DNA of 64,000 nucleotides from Schistocephalus solidus (taxonomy: Eukaryota > Platyhelminthes > Cestoda > Diphyllobothriidea > Diphyllobothriidae): NCBI GenBank assembly GCA_017591395.1, contig WEDG01006656.1, positions 1 through 64,000 on the forward strand, read 5' to 3'. Every line of letters begins with the position of its first letter. Position 1 is the first letter of the stretch. The position numbers were made by a program, and so were the translations under genes. The notes beneath the pieces are model-generated. The model was not told the DNA's origin and made no database searches. It worked only from the letters and a program-made list of their open reading frames with translations. Positions 44,680 through 55,442 of the stretch are shown here, piece by piece.

Positions 44680-47613
44680 AACGTGCCCGCTAAACTAATC
44701 GTCCTCAATGCCAGATCTCTGCTTAATAAGATGCCTTTGCTCCAGACTCTGGTTTTCATCCACCGCCCGGACATTGTAATAGTTACAGAGAAATGAGCAA
44801 CACCCTGTGTATCCGACTCCGAACTCTCTTTCTTGGCTACGCTTACATTTGGAATGATCGACACGAGGGCCGTGGTGGAGGAAGCTGTATCTATGTTAGG
44901 CAACCGCTTACATTTTTTCCATTGGACTATCGCCAATTTACCGCGGTAGAGGAGAGCTTTTGGCTCCGAGTAGTTCTAAAAGATAACTACTCTTAACTCG
45001 TTGGTAGTGTCTATTGCCCACCCAGTGCCAGCGAGGATTACGATCTTTGTCTCTTGCAGGCATTTCACGCTGCAGCTAACTTAAATCTGAAGTACTGCTT
45101 GATTGCAGGTGATTTCAATCTTCCTGCAGTTCACTGGTTTCCAACTTCCGGTCCTGCAAAGTTCGAAGTCCTACTTTAGGCCATAGATATAGGCATGTGG
45201 GACCAGGTAGTTGATTTTCCCACCCGAGGATCAATCATACTTGATCTTATATTTTTGTAGAGGTTGTCAGCCATTTCAGTGTCACCTTTAGATCCACTTG
45301 GGAATTCTGATCATACTATAGTTCTTTCTACACTTGAACTAGAGGCTGCTGAAATGTTTTCCAAAAAATAAAGCTTTTTCCGTGATTTCAGATTAGCAAA
45401 TATGAGGGAATTGCTAACACACCTTAATTCCTACGACTGGACTAACTTCTTTGTATGTTCGGATGTGAATGTTTGTACTGATACTTTTTACAAAGTTCTA
45501 GGTCCACTCATTTCTCGTTTTGTTCCCCGTACGAAAATAATTGATGTCAAGGATGAAGTCTACCTCTCTTTATCATTCCGCCGTAGACTGCGTAGACTCT
45601 CTCGTCGTTTTCATCTACAAAACGACAACTCCGTCCTGCCCTTGATCCAGAAAATCTTTGAAGAGGCTAAGAGGCTCTCTGATGAAAAACGACAAGCCGA
45701 TCAGGTTAACTATGCCGAAAACCCTTCGTTAAATGTTGTTGTAACATTTGCTTGTTTTGCTAGCGTCTATCTGTAAAAAGGGTTTTCAAAGGCTCTGCCT
45801 ATCTCCCTTATATATAATGAATTATACTGAATTATACTGAAGCTCTTTTAACGCACAGTAAAAACGCAGAGAAAAACGCAGCACCCCGTACTTCGAGATG
45901 CGTTAGGAAACCCAATAGCTGACGCTAAGTTGACTGCTGATAGTTAAATTCTTTCTTGTCTAGAACCTTTAGTGAACATACTGTCGCCCCCTTTCCTAAC
46001 ATCCGGGTTTGGACCGGTAATGTCCTCGAAACCATAACTTTTACCCTCTGGGACGTGACCGTAGCCATTCGGCGTTTTCGCCAATCTTACAGTCCAGGAC
46101 TAGATGGCGTCCCGGTCAGCGTTCTAAAGGCGGATGCAAACGATATATTTCCGTCCCTTCTGTACAAGATATTTAATCTTGCTCTTGAAAGTGAAATTTC
46201 CCAATTTTATGGAAAGACTCGCACATACTGCCTATTCCCAAACACGGCCGACCTACGTCATTTAACGACTTTAGGCCAAAAACTACACTACCAGCAGTCT
46301 CGAAAATCTTCGAGACTTTGATCAAAGACAAGATGATGTGTCACCTAAGAGAGAATAACCTACTTAATGCGGCTACATGGTTTTCTCGAAAAAAGGTCTT
46401 GTGACACTTGCCAGCTCTCTTTCTTTGATCATGTGCTACAATCTAGAGACAGCGATTTGCAATTTACACCGTTTACTTCGATTTCACTAAGGCTTTTGAT
46501 CGTGTTTACCATGATCTCCTACTGCTGAAACTTGCCTCCTTCGGCAAAGGTAACAAGCTCCTGAACTTAATCTTTTCATATTTGAATGCTCGCGCACAAC
46601 GGGTTAAAATTTCTGATGTTATCTCCAACCCCCGCATATGAGGAGCGGAGTTATTCAGGGCAGCGTGCTCGGCCCGCTTCTATTTTGCCTCTTTGTCAAC
46701 GATGTCCCTGATTGTTTTCAGTATGATAGGCCCTTTATGTACGCTGACGATTTAAAAGTTGCCTATCGACATAAACCAGCTGATTGAGAAATGGTACTTG
46801 AGTACTTAAAAGAGGATCTCTAAGCCTTCGATCAGTGGTGTCGCATATGGCACCTTTCGCTTTCTTGGCACAAGTGCTCCGTTATGGTTATTGGTGACAA
46901 CCATCAGCCCCACCTAAGCATTGACGGTCATGATTTAATGTGCCCGGAGTTATAAATGATCAGGGCATATCATATTCTAGTAGTCTTAATCTGTCAGAGC
47001 ACTGCGCCTGATTGTCTCGAAAGCACGCAAAACTACTGGGTTTATTCTCAGAAATTTTAAAACCGTCAACATTAGAATCAGCCTCTATAAAATGTTTGTC
47101 AGGCCTAGTCTGGAATACTGCTCGTTTCTATTTAGTCTTCTGCACGCTAGTGAACGAAAGAAGATAGAATCAGTCCAGCACTTCTTTACAAAAAGAGTTT
47201 TCTATTCAGATCACCCAAACCTGTCCTACCAACAACGCTGTGAGCTTACAAGCCTTGACCCGCTATGGCTTCGTAGATTACAGAAGGGACTATTTTTACT
47301 GCTTAAACTACTAAACAGTCGTACATTTAACCCCCTTACATCTCTGACGCACCTCGACCACTCTCGGCGCACCAGTCATCGAGATGTATTTTTATTTCTT
47401 CCTTTGGCACGCACAGTTAGATACCGACAGTTTTTTTCGGTAAACGCTATAGCAATCTGGAATAAGCTACCTAGAAGTATCAAAACTCAGCAAAGCTATA
47501 CCTTGTTTAAGCGAACTGTCACTAGTTTTCTACATTCAGGACACCTTCCAAAACTTTTGAGTGCTGACTCTGTTGAAGCTCTCTTCGGTTCTGATGGCGT
47601 TCACGGACTCTGA
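44680..47613 (+). pseudogene. LINE C ORF2: endonuclease plus reverse transcriptase
   Basis: Endonuclease: LIVLNARSLLNKMPLLQTL, IVIVTEK, RGGGSCIYVRQPL, AGDFNLPAVHWF and SDHTIVLS (44690-45330). Linker: frame 45402-45722. Reverse transcriptase: SYSPGLDGVPVSVLKADAND (46080), FDFTKAFDRVYHDLLLLKL (46480), YADDLKVAYRH (46737). The C-terminal 173-residue frame (47092-47613) is intact: LEYCSFLFSLLHASERKKIESVQHFF to FGSDGVHGL. Many frameshifts, and an inserted LINE B end at 45737-45841. Confidence 0.87.
45737..45841 (+). mobile_element. Very short LINE family B 3' end inserted in LINE C
   Basis: Only the last 105 bases of LINE B are present, from TGTAACATTTGCTTG to the tail of two TGAATTATAC units. 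They split the LINE C codons otherwise continuous at 8390-8440 (minus). Such extreme 5' truncation is typical of target-primed reverse transcription. Confidence 0.85.
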
Positions 47614-47826
47614 ATCCTGTGCCGGTCTTCGTGCTGAGGGCAATATTAGCGGCTCTGCAGACCTCAATCGGCTTATTTCTTAGTCGACAGCGAACAGCCG
47701 CTCGCTGACATACCTGCTGGTGCAGAATACCGGATCCGTTACACTGAATGTAGAAGTTCTTCACCGGGCACCTGTGTTAACGCGTCCCTGTCCAGAACTT
47801 TAATTACTCAATAAGCTGCAGTTTTG

Positions 47827-47867
47827 TCTCCTGAAAACTCCTGAAACAATGATCAGGAGTTTTTTTC
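47827..47867 (+). promoter_or_regulatory. Conserved 3'-UTR hairpin of LINE C
   Basis: CTCCTGA (47829-47835, repeated from 47839) pairs with TCAGGAG (47853-47859), followed by seven T. Same position relative to the element end as in LINE D and E. Confidence 0.65.
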
Positions 47868-47945
47868 ACTGTTAGCTTGACCCTCTACGGTATTTATTTT
47901 TTTGACCTTGCCTATAAACTGGCAATAAATAAATAAAATTAAAAT

Positions 47946-48245
47946 TATAACCACATATCTGTGCAGCCTTTGCAGAAATTCTATCTGCATGAGGCGATAA
48001 TGCTAGCTTATTTGTGTAACTTAGACCTAAGTCTTTTATGGTTGATCGTTCTAAAAGTGTACTATTTTGAAATGCTAGGGGTCCAGGAAGCTTGGCGGGG
48101 CCAAAACACATGAAACTGCTTTTGGATGGAGAAAATTTCATCTGCCAAGTACAGCTCCAACGTGAGAGCATAAGTAGATCAGTGTTGATTTTATCAATGC
48201 AACTATTGGCAGTGTCTTTAGAAAATGAATAAATACACTTGAGAT
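47946..48245 (-). pseudogene. LINE family E fragment around the reverse-transcriptase palm
   Basis: The minus strand reads LSRWSCTWQMKFSPSKSSFMCFGPAKLPGPLAFQNSTLLERSTIKDLGLSYTNKLALSPHADRISAKAAQICG (48171-47955). It starts just after the catalytic box. Homologous to 17077-17240. Confidence 0.83.
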
Positions 48246-48407
48246 AAAAGACGACTCTTGCAACATGATTACTTAAAACCAGCCTTTTAAACTCTTTCGG
48301 TTCTTAATTTTATTTCACAATATTCCCCTATAGATGTGAACACGCATTTGAAGTTTTTTTATGCTTTGACTCAAACATTTTTAAATGTACACCATTTTGT
48401 TTATATT
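48246..48407. other. Unassigned spacer
   Basis: 162 bases with no frame or repeat recognised. Confidence 0.5.
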
Positions 48408-48582
48408 AATTCAGTATAATTCAGTATATATAAGGGAGATAGGCAGAGCCTTTGAAAACCCTATTTACAGATAGATGCTAGCAAAATAAGCAAATATTAC
48501 ATGGCGATAGTCGTTTTAGTATATCGATCATTGCTTTCGACTAACTATATGTCCATCAAGTAAAAATTCATCACGTCTTCGA
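48408..48582 (-). mobile_element. LINE family B 3' end
   Basis: The 175 bases match 2946-3110: the B 3' UTR with the CATGTAACATTTGC / TATATCGATCATTGCT segments and tail. It is joined directly to LINE C at about 48582. Confidence 0.85.
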
Positions 48583-51278
48583 TGACTGGTGCGCCGAGAG
48601 TGGTCGAGCTGCCTCAGGGATGTAAGGGGGTTTATGATAAAACTGTTTAAACGTTTTATTAGTAAAAATAGTCCCTTCTGTAATCTACGAATCCACAACG
48701 GTCGAGGCTTTTAAGCTCACAGCGTTGTTGGTTAGACAGGTTTCTGTGCTCTGAAGTGAAAACTCTTTGAGTAAAGAAGTTCTGGACTGATTCTATCTTC
48801 CTCCGTTCTTTCACGTGCAGTAGGCTAAAAATAAACGATCAGTATTCCAGACTAGGTCTGACATACATTTTATAAAGGCTTGTCCTAATATTGACAGTTT
48901 TAACATTTCTGAGAATAAACCCAGTGGTTTGGCGGGCTTTCGAGACAATCAGGGCGCAGTGCTCTGACAGATTAAGACTACTAGAATATGATATGCCCAG
49001 ATTCTTTATAACCCCGGGCACATTTAGGTCATGACCATCTATGCTTAGATGAGGCTGATGGTTGTCACCACTAACCATAACGGAGCACTTGTCCCAAGAA
49101 AGCGAAAGGCGCCATATGCGACACCACTGATCGAAGGCTTGAAGATCCTTTTTTAAGTGCTCAAGCACCATTTGTCGATCAGCTGGTTTATGTCGATAGG
49201 CAACTTTTAACTCATCAGCATACAAAAAGGGCATTAGATACTGAAAACAATCAGGAACTTTGTTCACAAAAAGGCACAATAGAAGAGGGCCGAGTTCGCA
49301 ACCCTGAATAACTCCACTCCGCGCGTGCACAAGGTTAGAGATAACATCGGAAATTTTAGCTCACTGCGCATGAGCATTCAAATAGGAGAATATTATGTTC
49401 ATAAGCTTGTTACTTATGCCGAAGGAGGCAAGTTTCAGCAGGAGGAGATCATGGTCAACACGATAAAAAGCCTTTGTGAAGTCGAAATAACCGGTGTTGA
49501 TTGCAAAACCACTAACTCTAGATTGTAGCACATGATCAAAGTATGAGAGCTGGCAGGTGTCACAAGATCTTTTTTCTAGTAACCCATATTGAGCCACATT
49601 AAGAAGGTTATTCTCTGTTAGGTGACGCATCATCTTGTCTATAATCAAGGTCCCTAAGATCTTCGAGGCAGCTGGCAGTGTATTTATTGGCCTAAAGTCG
49701 TCGAACGACGTAGTTAGGCCGTGTTTGGGTATAGGCAGAATGTGCGATTTCTTCCATAAAAAGGGAAGATTTCACTTTCAAGAGTAAGATTAAATATCTT
49801 ATACAGAAGCGATGGAATAATATCATTTGCATTTGCCTTTAGAACGCTGACCGGGATGCCATCTGGTCAAGGACTGTAAGATTGACGAGAAGGCCAAATG
49901 GCTATGGTCACGTCTCAGAGGTTAAAAGTTATGGTTTCGATGACGTTACCAGTCCAAACCCGGATGTTTGGAAACGGGGCGACTGAAAGTTCACTAAAAG
50001 TTCTGGACAAGAACGCATTGAAGCTATCAGCCGTAAACTCAGCGTCAGCTATAGGGTTTTCAAAAGCGTCTCAAAGTACAGAGTACTGAGTTTTTCTCTG
50101 CGCTTTTACTGTGCGCGAAAGGAGTTTTGCAAAATTTATTGAAGGATTTTCAGCAAAGTTAACCTCTTCAGCTAGTCGTTTTTTTCAGAGAGCCTCTTAG
50201 CCTGTTCAAAGATTTTTTGGATCATGGGCAAGGTGGAAGTGTCATTTAGTAGATGAAAACGACGCGAGAGTCTACGCAGTCTACGGCGGAAAGATAAAGG
50301 GAGGTAGACTTCATCCTTGACATTTATTATTTTCTTACGGGAAATAAAACGAGAAATGAGTGGACTTTGATGTTGGTAGAATTTATCAGTACAAGCATTC
50401 ACATCAAACATAGAAAGAAGTTAGTCTAATCGTGGGAATTAAGATGTGTTAGTAGTTCCCCCATATTTTCTGACCGGAAATCATGGAAAAAACTATATTT
50501 TTTAGATAAGGTTTCATCAGCCTCAATTTCTAGGGAAGAAATAACCAAAGCATTGTCTGAACTCCCAAGTGGGTCTTAAGGTGAAACTGACAATGGCTGA
50601 CAACCTCTGCAGAAAAGGAGATCAAGTATGTTTGATCCTCGGGTGGGAAAATCAACTACCTGTTCCCACATGCCAGTATCTATGGTCTCAAGCAAGTTTT
50701 CGGACTTTGCAGGACCGGAAGGTGGAAACCAATTAGATTCAAGAAGATTTAAGTCACCTGCAAGCAAGCAGTACTTCAGATTTAGGTCAAATGTGGCATG
50801 AAATGCCTGTTAGAGACGAAGATCTTAATCCTCGCTTGCGTTTGGGGGGTGATAGACACAACCAACGAGTAAAGAGTAGTTATTTTTTAGAACTACTCGG
50901 AGCCAACAGCTCTCTTCTACTGCGGTGAATTGACGAAAATCCAACAGCAGCAAAGTAAGTGGCTGCTTAATAAATATGTAGCTTCCTCCGCCACGGCCCT
51001 CGTGTCGACCGTTGCGAATATAATCATACCCTAGAATATTGAGTTCAGAGTCGGATACACAGGGTGTTGCCCATGTTTCTGTTATTATTACAATGTCAAG
51101 GCGGTGGATGAAAACCAGAGTCTGGAACAAAGGCATTTTATTAAGCAGAGATCTGGCATTTAAGACCAAAAATTGAACCGGGCATGTTTTTGGTTTCTGA
51201 AAAGGGACAGTTAGGCTGTCAGAGTGGCTGCCTTCGGCCAAAGAAATGCTCTTTTCACTTGAACTATTTGTCCGTAAT
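48583..51278 (-). pseudogene. LINE family C, minus-strand copy
   Basis: Frames in order on the minus strand: the ORF1 end with a PKAAT-like segment (51241), endonuclease LVLNARSLLNKMPLFQTL, VIITETWATPCVSDSELNILGYDYI, GRGGGSYIFIK, GCVYHPPNASED (51241-50825); DLNLLESNWFPPSGPAKSENLLETIDTGMWEQVVDFPTRGSNILDLLFC (50767-50576); linker (50411-50172); FYRVDHDLLLLKLASFGISNKL (49490) and SGVIQGCELGPLLLCLFVNKVPDC with LYADELKVAYRH (catalytic YADE, last Asp changed to Glu) in 49330-48839. 3' UTR absent; ends against the LINE B tail. Confidence 0.86.
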
Positions 51279-53245
51279 ATTAGCCGTTATATTATTCGGC
51301 AATAGTTTTTCACTTGGTCATTTAAGAATTTAGAATTCATATGTTAGAAAGAAGGACAATTCAGTGTAACTATGGATGTACTAAAGGAAACTTAACTATG
51401 TGACCAAGGATGAATCGTTTCTGCTCCAATGAACAAAAGAAACCCTCGATACCCTAGCCTGTAACATCATGTAGGCCACACGACAACTGTTATCTCAGTT
51501 CTGAGAGGACATGGCTTACACCGTCATCTGACAGCCTTCCAGGCCACGACTCTGAGGAATGCGCAGACGCGTCGTGGGATGGGTATCTTAGTTCCAACAT
51601 CGCTGTCATATAACATGCAACAGTCGAAGGTCCGAGCCTGTTAGCTGACGTGTGATTGGATCGGCGCAGTGACTGAGGCATGTATGGCTGTAGATAGAGT
51701 TTCGTGCGGAACCTGCGCTGCCGGATTAACACGTGCCAAGAACCATCGTCAATATATCCGATTGCAACCAGCAGCACAAAGAGCCCATGGCTCGACGGTT
51801 TAAGCATTATACTTTGCAGGTTCGAGCCTCAAGTGTTGCATCACAACGAGGGTTATGGCTGGTAAGTGACGGTTATCAAGTCAGAGATGGCAATTCCATT
51901 CTCCCTTGCAGTTGTCGGTAATTTCATACTGTCTATATGACTAGCCACCATGCAGATACAGACTGGACTCAAGCACAAGTCCCTTAGAGGGATCTACCAA
52001 CATCTATTCTGACCCAGCGCATCTACAGCACAGACCGTGTCAAGAACCTAATTATCTACACAGGGAGGCCTGCCACAATGCAACTTGAGACACTATACTT
52101 ATCTGTTTCCACTTATTAAGATGAAACCGAATACATCATCAGTGAGTCGCCGTCCCTGAGGAAACCTAAAAACGTCTAACATTCGTCAGAGGGACAACCA
52201 AATGGATGGCTAAGAATTTTTATTCGACATATCCAGTAGGCTAACTACGCGTTGTAAATGGCCTACCGGGGTAACCAAAGGCTGATTCAGGGAAACTGCA
52301 GCAGAGGTTCCTGACGACAGAAAACGTTTTCATCCAAACAGGGAAAACTCTTCGGGGGCAGACTTTAATGCAGACATTAATCTCATAATTATCCAGTTTA
52401 TACAATTATAGCACAGTAGTTGTGAGATGGCTAATATGACTCCTCTCTCATCTATCCACCAGCTCGTCTTCGACCATTAAGACCTTACTCGCGTTGCTCC
52501 CTACTCTACAGGGCATTCGGTTCAGTACGCGCGATAACATTCATTATCCACTCATCGACCGTCACAGTTGACTTTTCAGTCGGTTTCCTGAGCCACAAAC
52601 ACACACACCATATTTTGTTCCACTCCCCTCCCCTTAAGTGATTCATTGTCTGGGGCCCCTAGCATCCTATGAGCAAATAAGTGAAACATGTGACATCAAA
52701 GGTTCCTTGTGGAGTTGGGTTTCCATTCCCCCTCCTTATTGTCCTCTCAGACTGGATGCATGCTTACTCGCACACAAGTCTGCCCTCGACAGTCCAATTA
52801 CTAGGCTGACCGCACATGTTCACTCGAACCGATAGAATTTCGGTCCGCTGGCAGACTCATAAGGAGGTGAAAAAACCTCTACGGACAAAATCAATTCTCC
52901 AGCCTCTTGCATACTCAATGACGGTCAACTTCTGTGAGCACTCACCAATGTGGAATTGTCAAAGGTCATAGCCTTCTTGAAGAAGAAGTACAAATGTACA
53001 AAATGTAAACACACAGTTGATGGAAATATAAAAAATGTGTATTATAAAACGTCCATAATAATATATGTACAATAATGGATATTAGTCTACTTAATATAAA
53101 CAATATGGGGTTGTGGAATACGTTCAATCAGGGGTTAGCCCGTTTGTCAAGATGGGGGTTTGGAGTGGAGGTGGCTAGTCCTGGGTGGCATTCTAAAAAT
53201 AGACAGTTAAGCAATATGAAAGGAAATCAACTCACCATAAAAGGG
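51279..53245. other. Region without recognisable gene
   Basis: No LINE motif, no terminal repeat and no long frame. The 105-residue minus frame at 51807-51490 has no recognisable motif. A short ACACAC run lies at 52599-52608. The distal part (52860-53245) may include the undetected 3' end of T2. Confidence 0.5.
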
Positions 53246-54113
53246 TTATTCAGACACGTGCCTTTGAACCCTCTTGCCGGCGGCATCGAGGGACCTTTTC
53301 AGGCGCCTTACAAATGCGGCCTCTAACTCATAAATGTTTAGACGGCCGCCGCCATTCCACCTTACGTACAGCTCTAAATTGTTCGAAATTAACAATAGAT
53401 GTTAATACCCACCTGTAATAAGTTCATATAATTTGGACCCTGATAAAGCATCTTTGCCTTTGCGTCCTTGGAAATTCAGTTCCAAGGCTATAGCATCATC
53501 GAAAATTGCATAAAATATGCGCTTAACGAAGTCGTCCGTATTTCGGCCCCCGAGGCAGGATAAATATGACTCCAAATTGAAAATGTAAATAATTGATGGG
53601 TACTTAGCAGTTCCCTGCGGAAATTTGGATTCAGCAGCCGTTCATGTAAATCTCTGAAAGCAGCACGGCTGGTTATCGGCTGTTCGACTGGATTTAGGGG
53701 GATTGATACACCCATTTGAATGGGAGCTGTACTGGCTGTCGGTAGAGTAAGCTCCGACGTTCGCAGTTTTGCTAGAATACGACGTTGGGTGGCCTGCACT
53801 TGCAGCAGCCGTTTCCCAATTATGTTAAAACGTCGATACATGTCTGCCTGAAATTCCGTTTGGGATTTTGAGGCAGATGCGTCTAGAACAATGAATACTC
53901 ATACGATAATAGTCTTACCTGCCTGCTGAGGACATCTTCTGGAAGGCAGAGTTTCCACTGATTTGTCAGAGATGGCATTTGATTGTTCTTCATATTCATA
54001 CTTATATGTGCAACATGCTACCTACCGGTGAAAGTGTAGGTGTCTGGTCCCACAAGTAGGAGTCCTCTTCCCCTGTATCGACGTGGTCGCTTTGAATGCT
54101 GCTGTGAGCTCAT
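53246..54113 (-). pseudogene. T2 DUF4806-like gene, six-intron-style layout with one phase defect
   Basis: Exons (minus) are 54113-54026, 53987-53919, 53882-53604, 53569-53413 and 53373-53246. Introns of 38, 36, 34 and 39 bp are all GT-AG. The protein starts MSSQQHSKRPRRYRGRG, has a helix RRFNIIGKRLLQVQATQRRILAKL, then SIPLNP..SRAAFRDLHERLLNPNFRRELL, SYLSCLGGRNTDDFVKRIFYAIFDDAIALELNFQGRKGKDAL..SKLYELI and a C-terminus YVRWNGGGRLNIYELEAAFVRRLKRSLDAAGKRV. This has the DUF4806 order and the same C-terminal module as T1. The third junction is out of phase by one base, so a donor-side indel or a wrong boundary there is likely. Confidence 0.78.
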
Positions 54114-54149
54114 GATCAATATCTACAACCGCACAGTAATGTTTAAGTT

Positions 54150-54205
54150 TAGCATCCATGCGATCTAGCCAGTGCATCACATATAACAGCTGCTATGCGC
54201 ACCAT
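54150..54205 (-). pseudogene. T2 transposase remnant around the second catalytic Asp
   Basis: The minus strand reads RIAAVICDALARSHG, matching RLAAVICDAPARAF of T1 around Asp261. It shows that at least two internal deletions removed the rest of the transposase. Confidence 0.72.
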
Positions 54206-54240
54206 AACTGACTGATCATAGTTATCTAAACTAATACCAG

Positions 54241-54696
54241 TTAACTGTAACTGATTTCACTAACACGAAAGCTGTAAGATGCCCTTAGCAGTGTTCGGGG
54301 GTCTGTGGGCATGTCTGGGACAAGCGATTTAAAAATTTCTAGAACATTACGTAGGTGGCTATGGGCAATGTTTGATTCAATAGCCCATTCCCTTACCCTA
54401 TCCTGAATAGACTTATGCGAAGGAATACCACTCTCTGGGCTGATTTCCTCCTCATCGGATGATGAGGGATACCCCTCGCTGTCATCTGTGGACTTATCAG
54501 TTGATTTATCTACATCAACGGGCATGTCGATCAAAGTTTGAGCACTAGGCGATGCTGACGTGCATTCCTCGTCATGTATAACTCGTCTGCGCTTTAATCT
54601 ATATCTATTAAGTTCATCATTAACTTCGCGGTATATTTCCGCGACATCGCGGGCAACATGCCTTCTAATGGTCCTTTTACAGGGCTGCCTATACAT
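54241..54696 (-). pseudogene. T2 transposase N-terminal fragment
   Basis: The 151-residue frame has an MYRQPCKRTIRRHVARDVAEIYREV start, a basic RYRLKRRRV stretch, an acidic Ser/Glu-rich segment (DSEGYPSSSDEEEISPESG) and VREWAIESNIAHSHLRNVLEIFKSLVPDMPTDPRTLL. That last part parallels [41 protein letters not shown] of T1 (residues 92-132). The first catalytic region is deleted after TLLRA. Confidence 0.82.
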
Positions 54697-54976
54697 TGTA
54701 GATGGTTAATAAACAAAATAAATTGATATAGTAAACAGTTAAGCAATGTAAATGAGAAATAGGGTTTGACAGAAGGGCAGGCAGAATTTCGGTCAACCAC
54801 GTACGTACGCAAGCCACGAGAAATAAAAGTGTGATGGCCGCTTCCCGCACCTACTCTAGACACACTATCATGCCAACCAATCACAGCACGGAGTCTTAAT
54901 ATAGATTAACCAATGAGCAGAGGCTATGTCCTATCTCGGAATGTCGAGATTTACGTATATCAGTGCTATATATGCA

Positions 54977-54987
54977 TGCTATTAGGG
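54977..54987 (-). repeat. T2 5' terminus
   Basis: TGCTATTAGGG on the plus strand; read on the minus strand it equals the first 11 bases of T1. It marks the outer edge of T2, followed by AACGTAATG flank. Confidence 0.85.
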
Positions 54988-55045
54988 AACGTAATGACTG
55001 CACCCACAAAACTATGGGTTCCCCTTTTAAACAGATATTAGGCAT

Positions 55046-55183
55046 ACCATACTACTCATTTCTGCTGTTCATATGGATGCTCACATAGTGCAGCAATTAT
55101 CCACTTTGTATTTATTTAAACCATGGTACTAAGCGATACGGGGCTCTCTGGGCCTTAAATATAAAATTTATTTAAATTTATTT
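55046..55183 (+). mobile_element. LINE family E 3' end, extreme 5' truncation
   Basis: About 140 bases match 25095-25215: the ATTTCTGCTGTTCATATGG to CTCTGGGCCTTAAATA segment of the E 3' UTR, followed by an ATTTAAATTTATTTAA tail. Confidence 0.85.
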
Positions 55184-55249
55184 AAATGCATTCGAATACA
55201 ATCATAAGAGGTATGGAAAACGCAGACGCTCAGGACTCATCTGTGCTGA

Positions 55250-55345
55250 GGAAAAAAATTCGCAGCGCAAGCGGGTCTCGAACCCAGGTCGCAGATTCAT
55301 GTGGCGACGAACATAACCACTGCGCTACGTCCTCACGACAATTTG
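55250..55345 (-). ncRNA. tRNA-derived element (SINE head or tRNA pseudogene)
   Basis: Read on the minus strand it has an A-box-like TAGCGCAGTGG (55328-55318), a perfect 5-bp stem GTCGC/GCGAC around an 11-base loop, a B-box-like GGGTTCGAGACCC (55285-55273) and a run of seven T (55258-55252) that could end RNA polymerase III transcription. The anticodon loop is too long (11 instead of 7) and no acceptor stem closes, so it is not a working tRNA. Confidence 0.65.
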
Positions 55346-55442
55346 AAAACAAAATTGTATCCAAACAAAAAAAGATGACAAAGACAGATATTCTGTTACC
55401 ACTTCTCCTCCTGCCAAGCGGGCAAAAAGCCTGGGAACACTA

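Larger units (their letters stand above)
43986..47945 (+). mobile_element. LINE family C, plus-strand copy
   Basis: ORF1 43990-44665, ORF2 44680-47613, 3' UTR 47614-47945 with hairpin and AAATAAATAAA tail. A 105-bp LINE B tail is inserted at 45737. The 5' end is truncated or unknown, since it abuts LINE E at 43985. Confidence 0.88.
53246..54987 (-). mobile_element. T2: divergent relative of T1, minus strand, core deleted
   Basis: On the minus strand the element starts CCCTAATAGCA (54987-54977), identical over 11 bases to the T1 5' terminus. Then come a transposase N-terminus, a short transposase remnant and a DUF4806-like gene. Proteins are only loosely similar to T1, so this is a separate lineage rather than a T1 copy. 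The other terminus was not found downstream of the second gene, so the left boundary is the gene stop only. Confidence 0.8.

Noticed and set aside
47878..47945. Possible bacterial-type terminator (hairpin plus T run) near LINE C end
   Set aside because: The context is a eukaryotic LINE 3' UTR; it is reported instead as a conserved UTR hairpin.
51490..51807. 105-residue minus-strand frame
   Set aside because: No recognisable domain, no splice or promoter support; expected by chance in this length.
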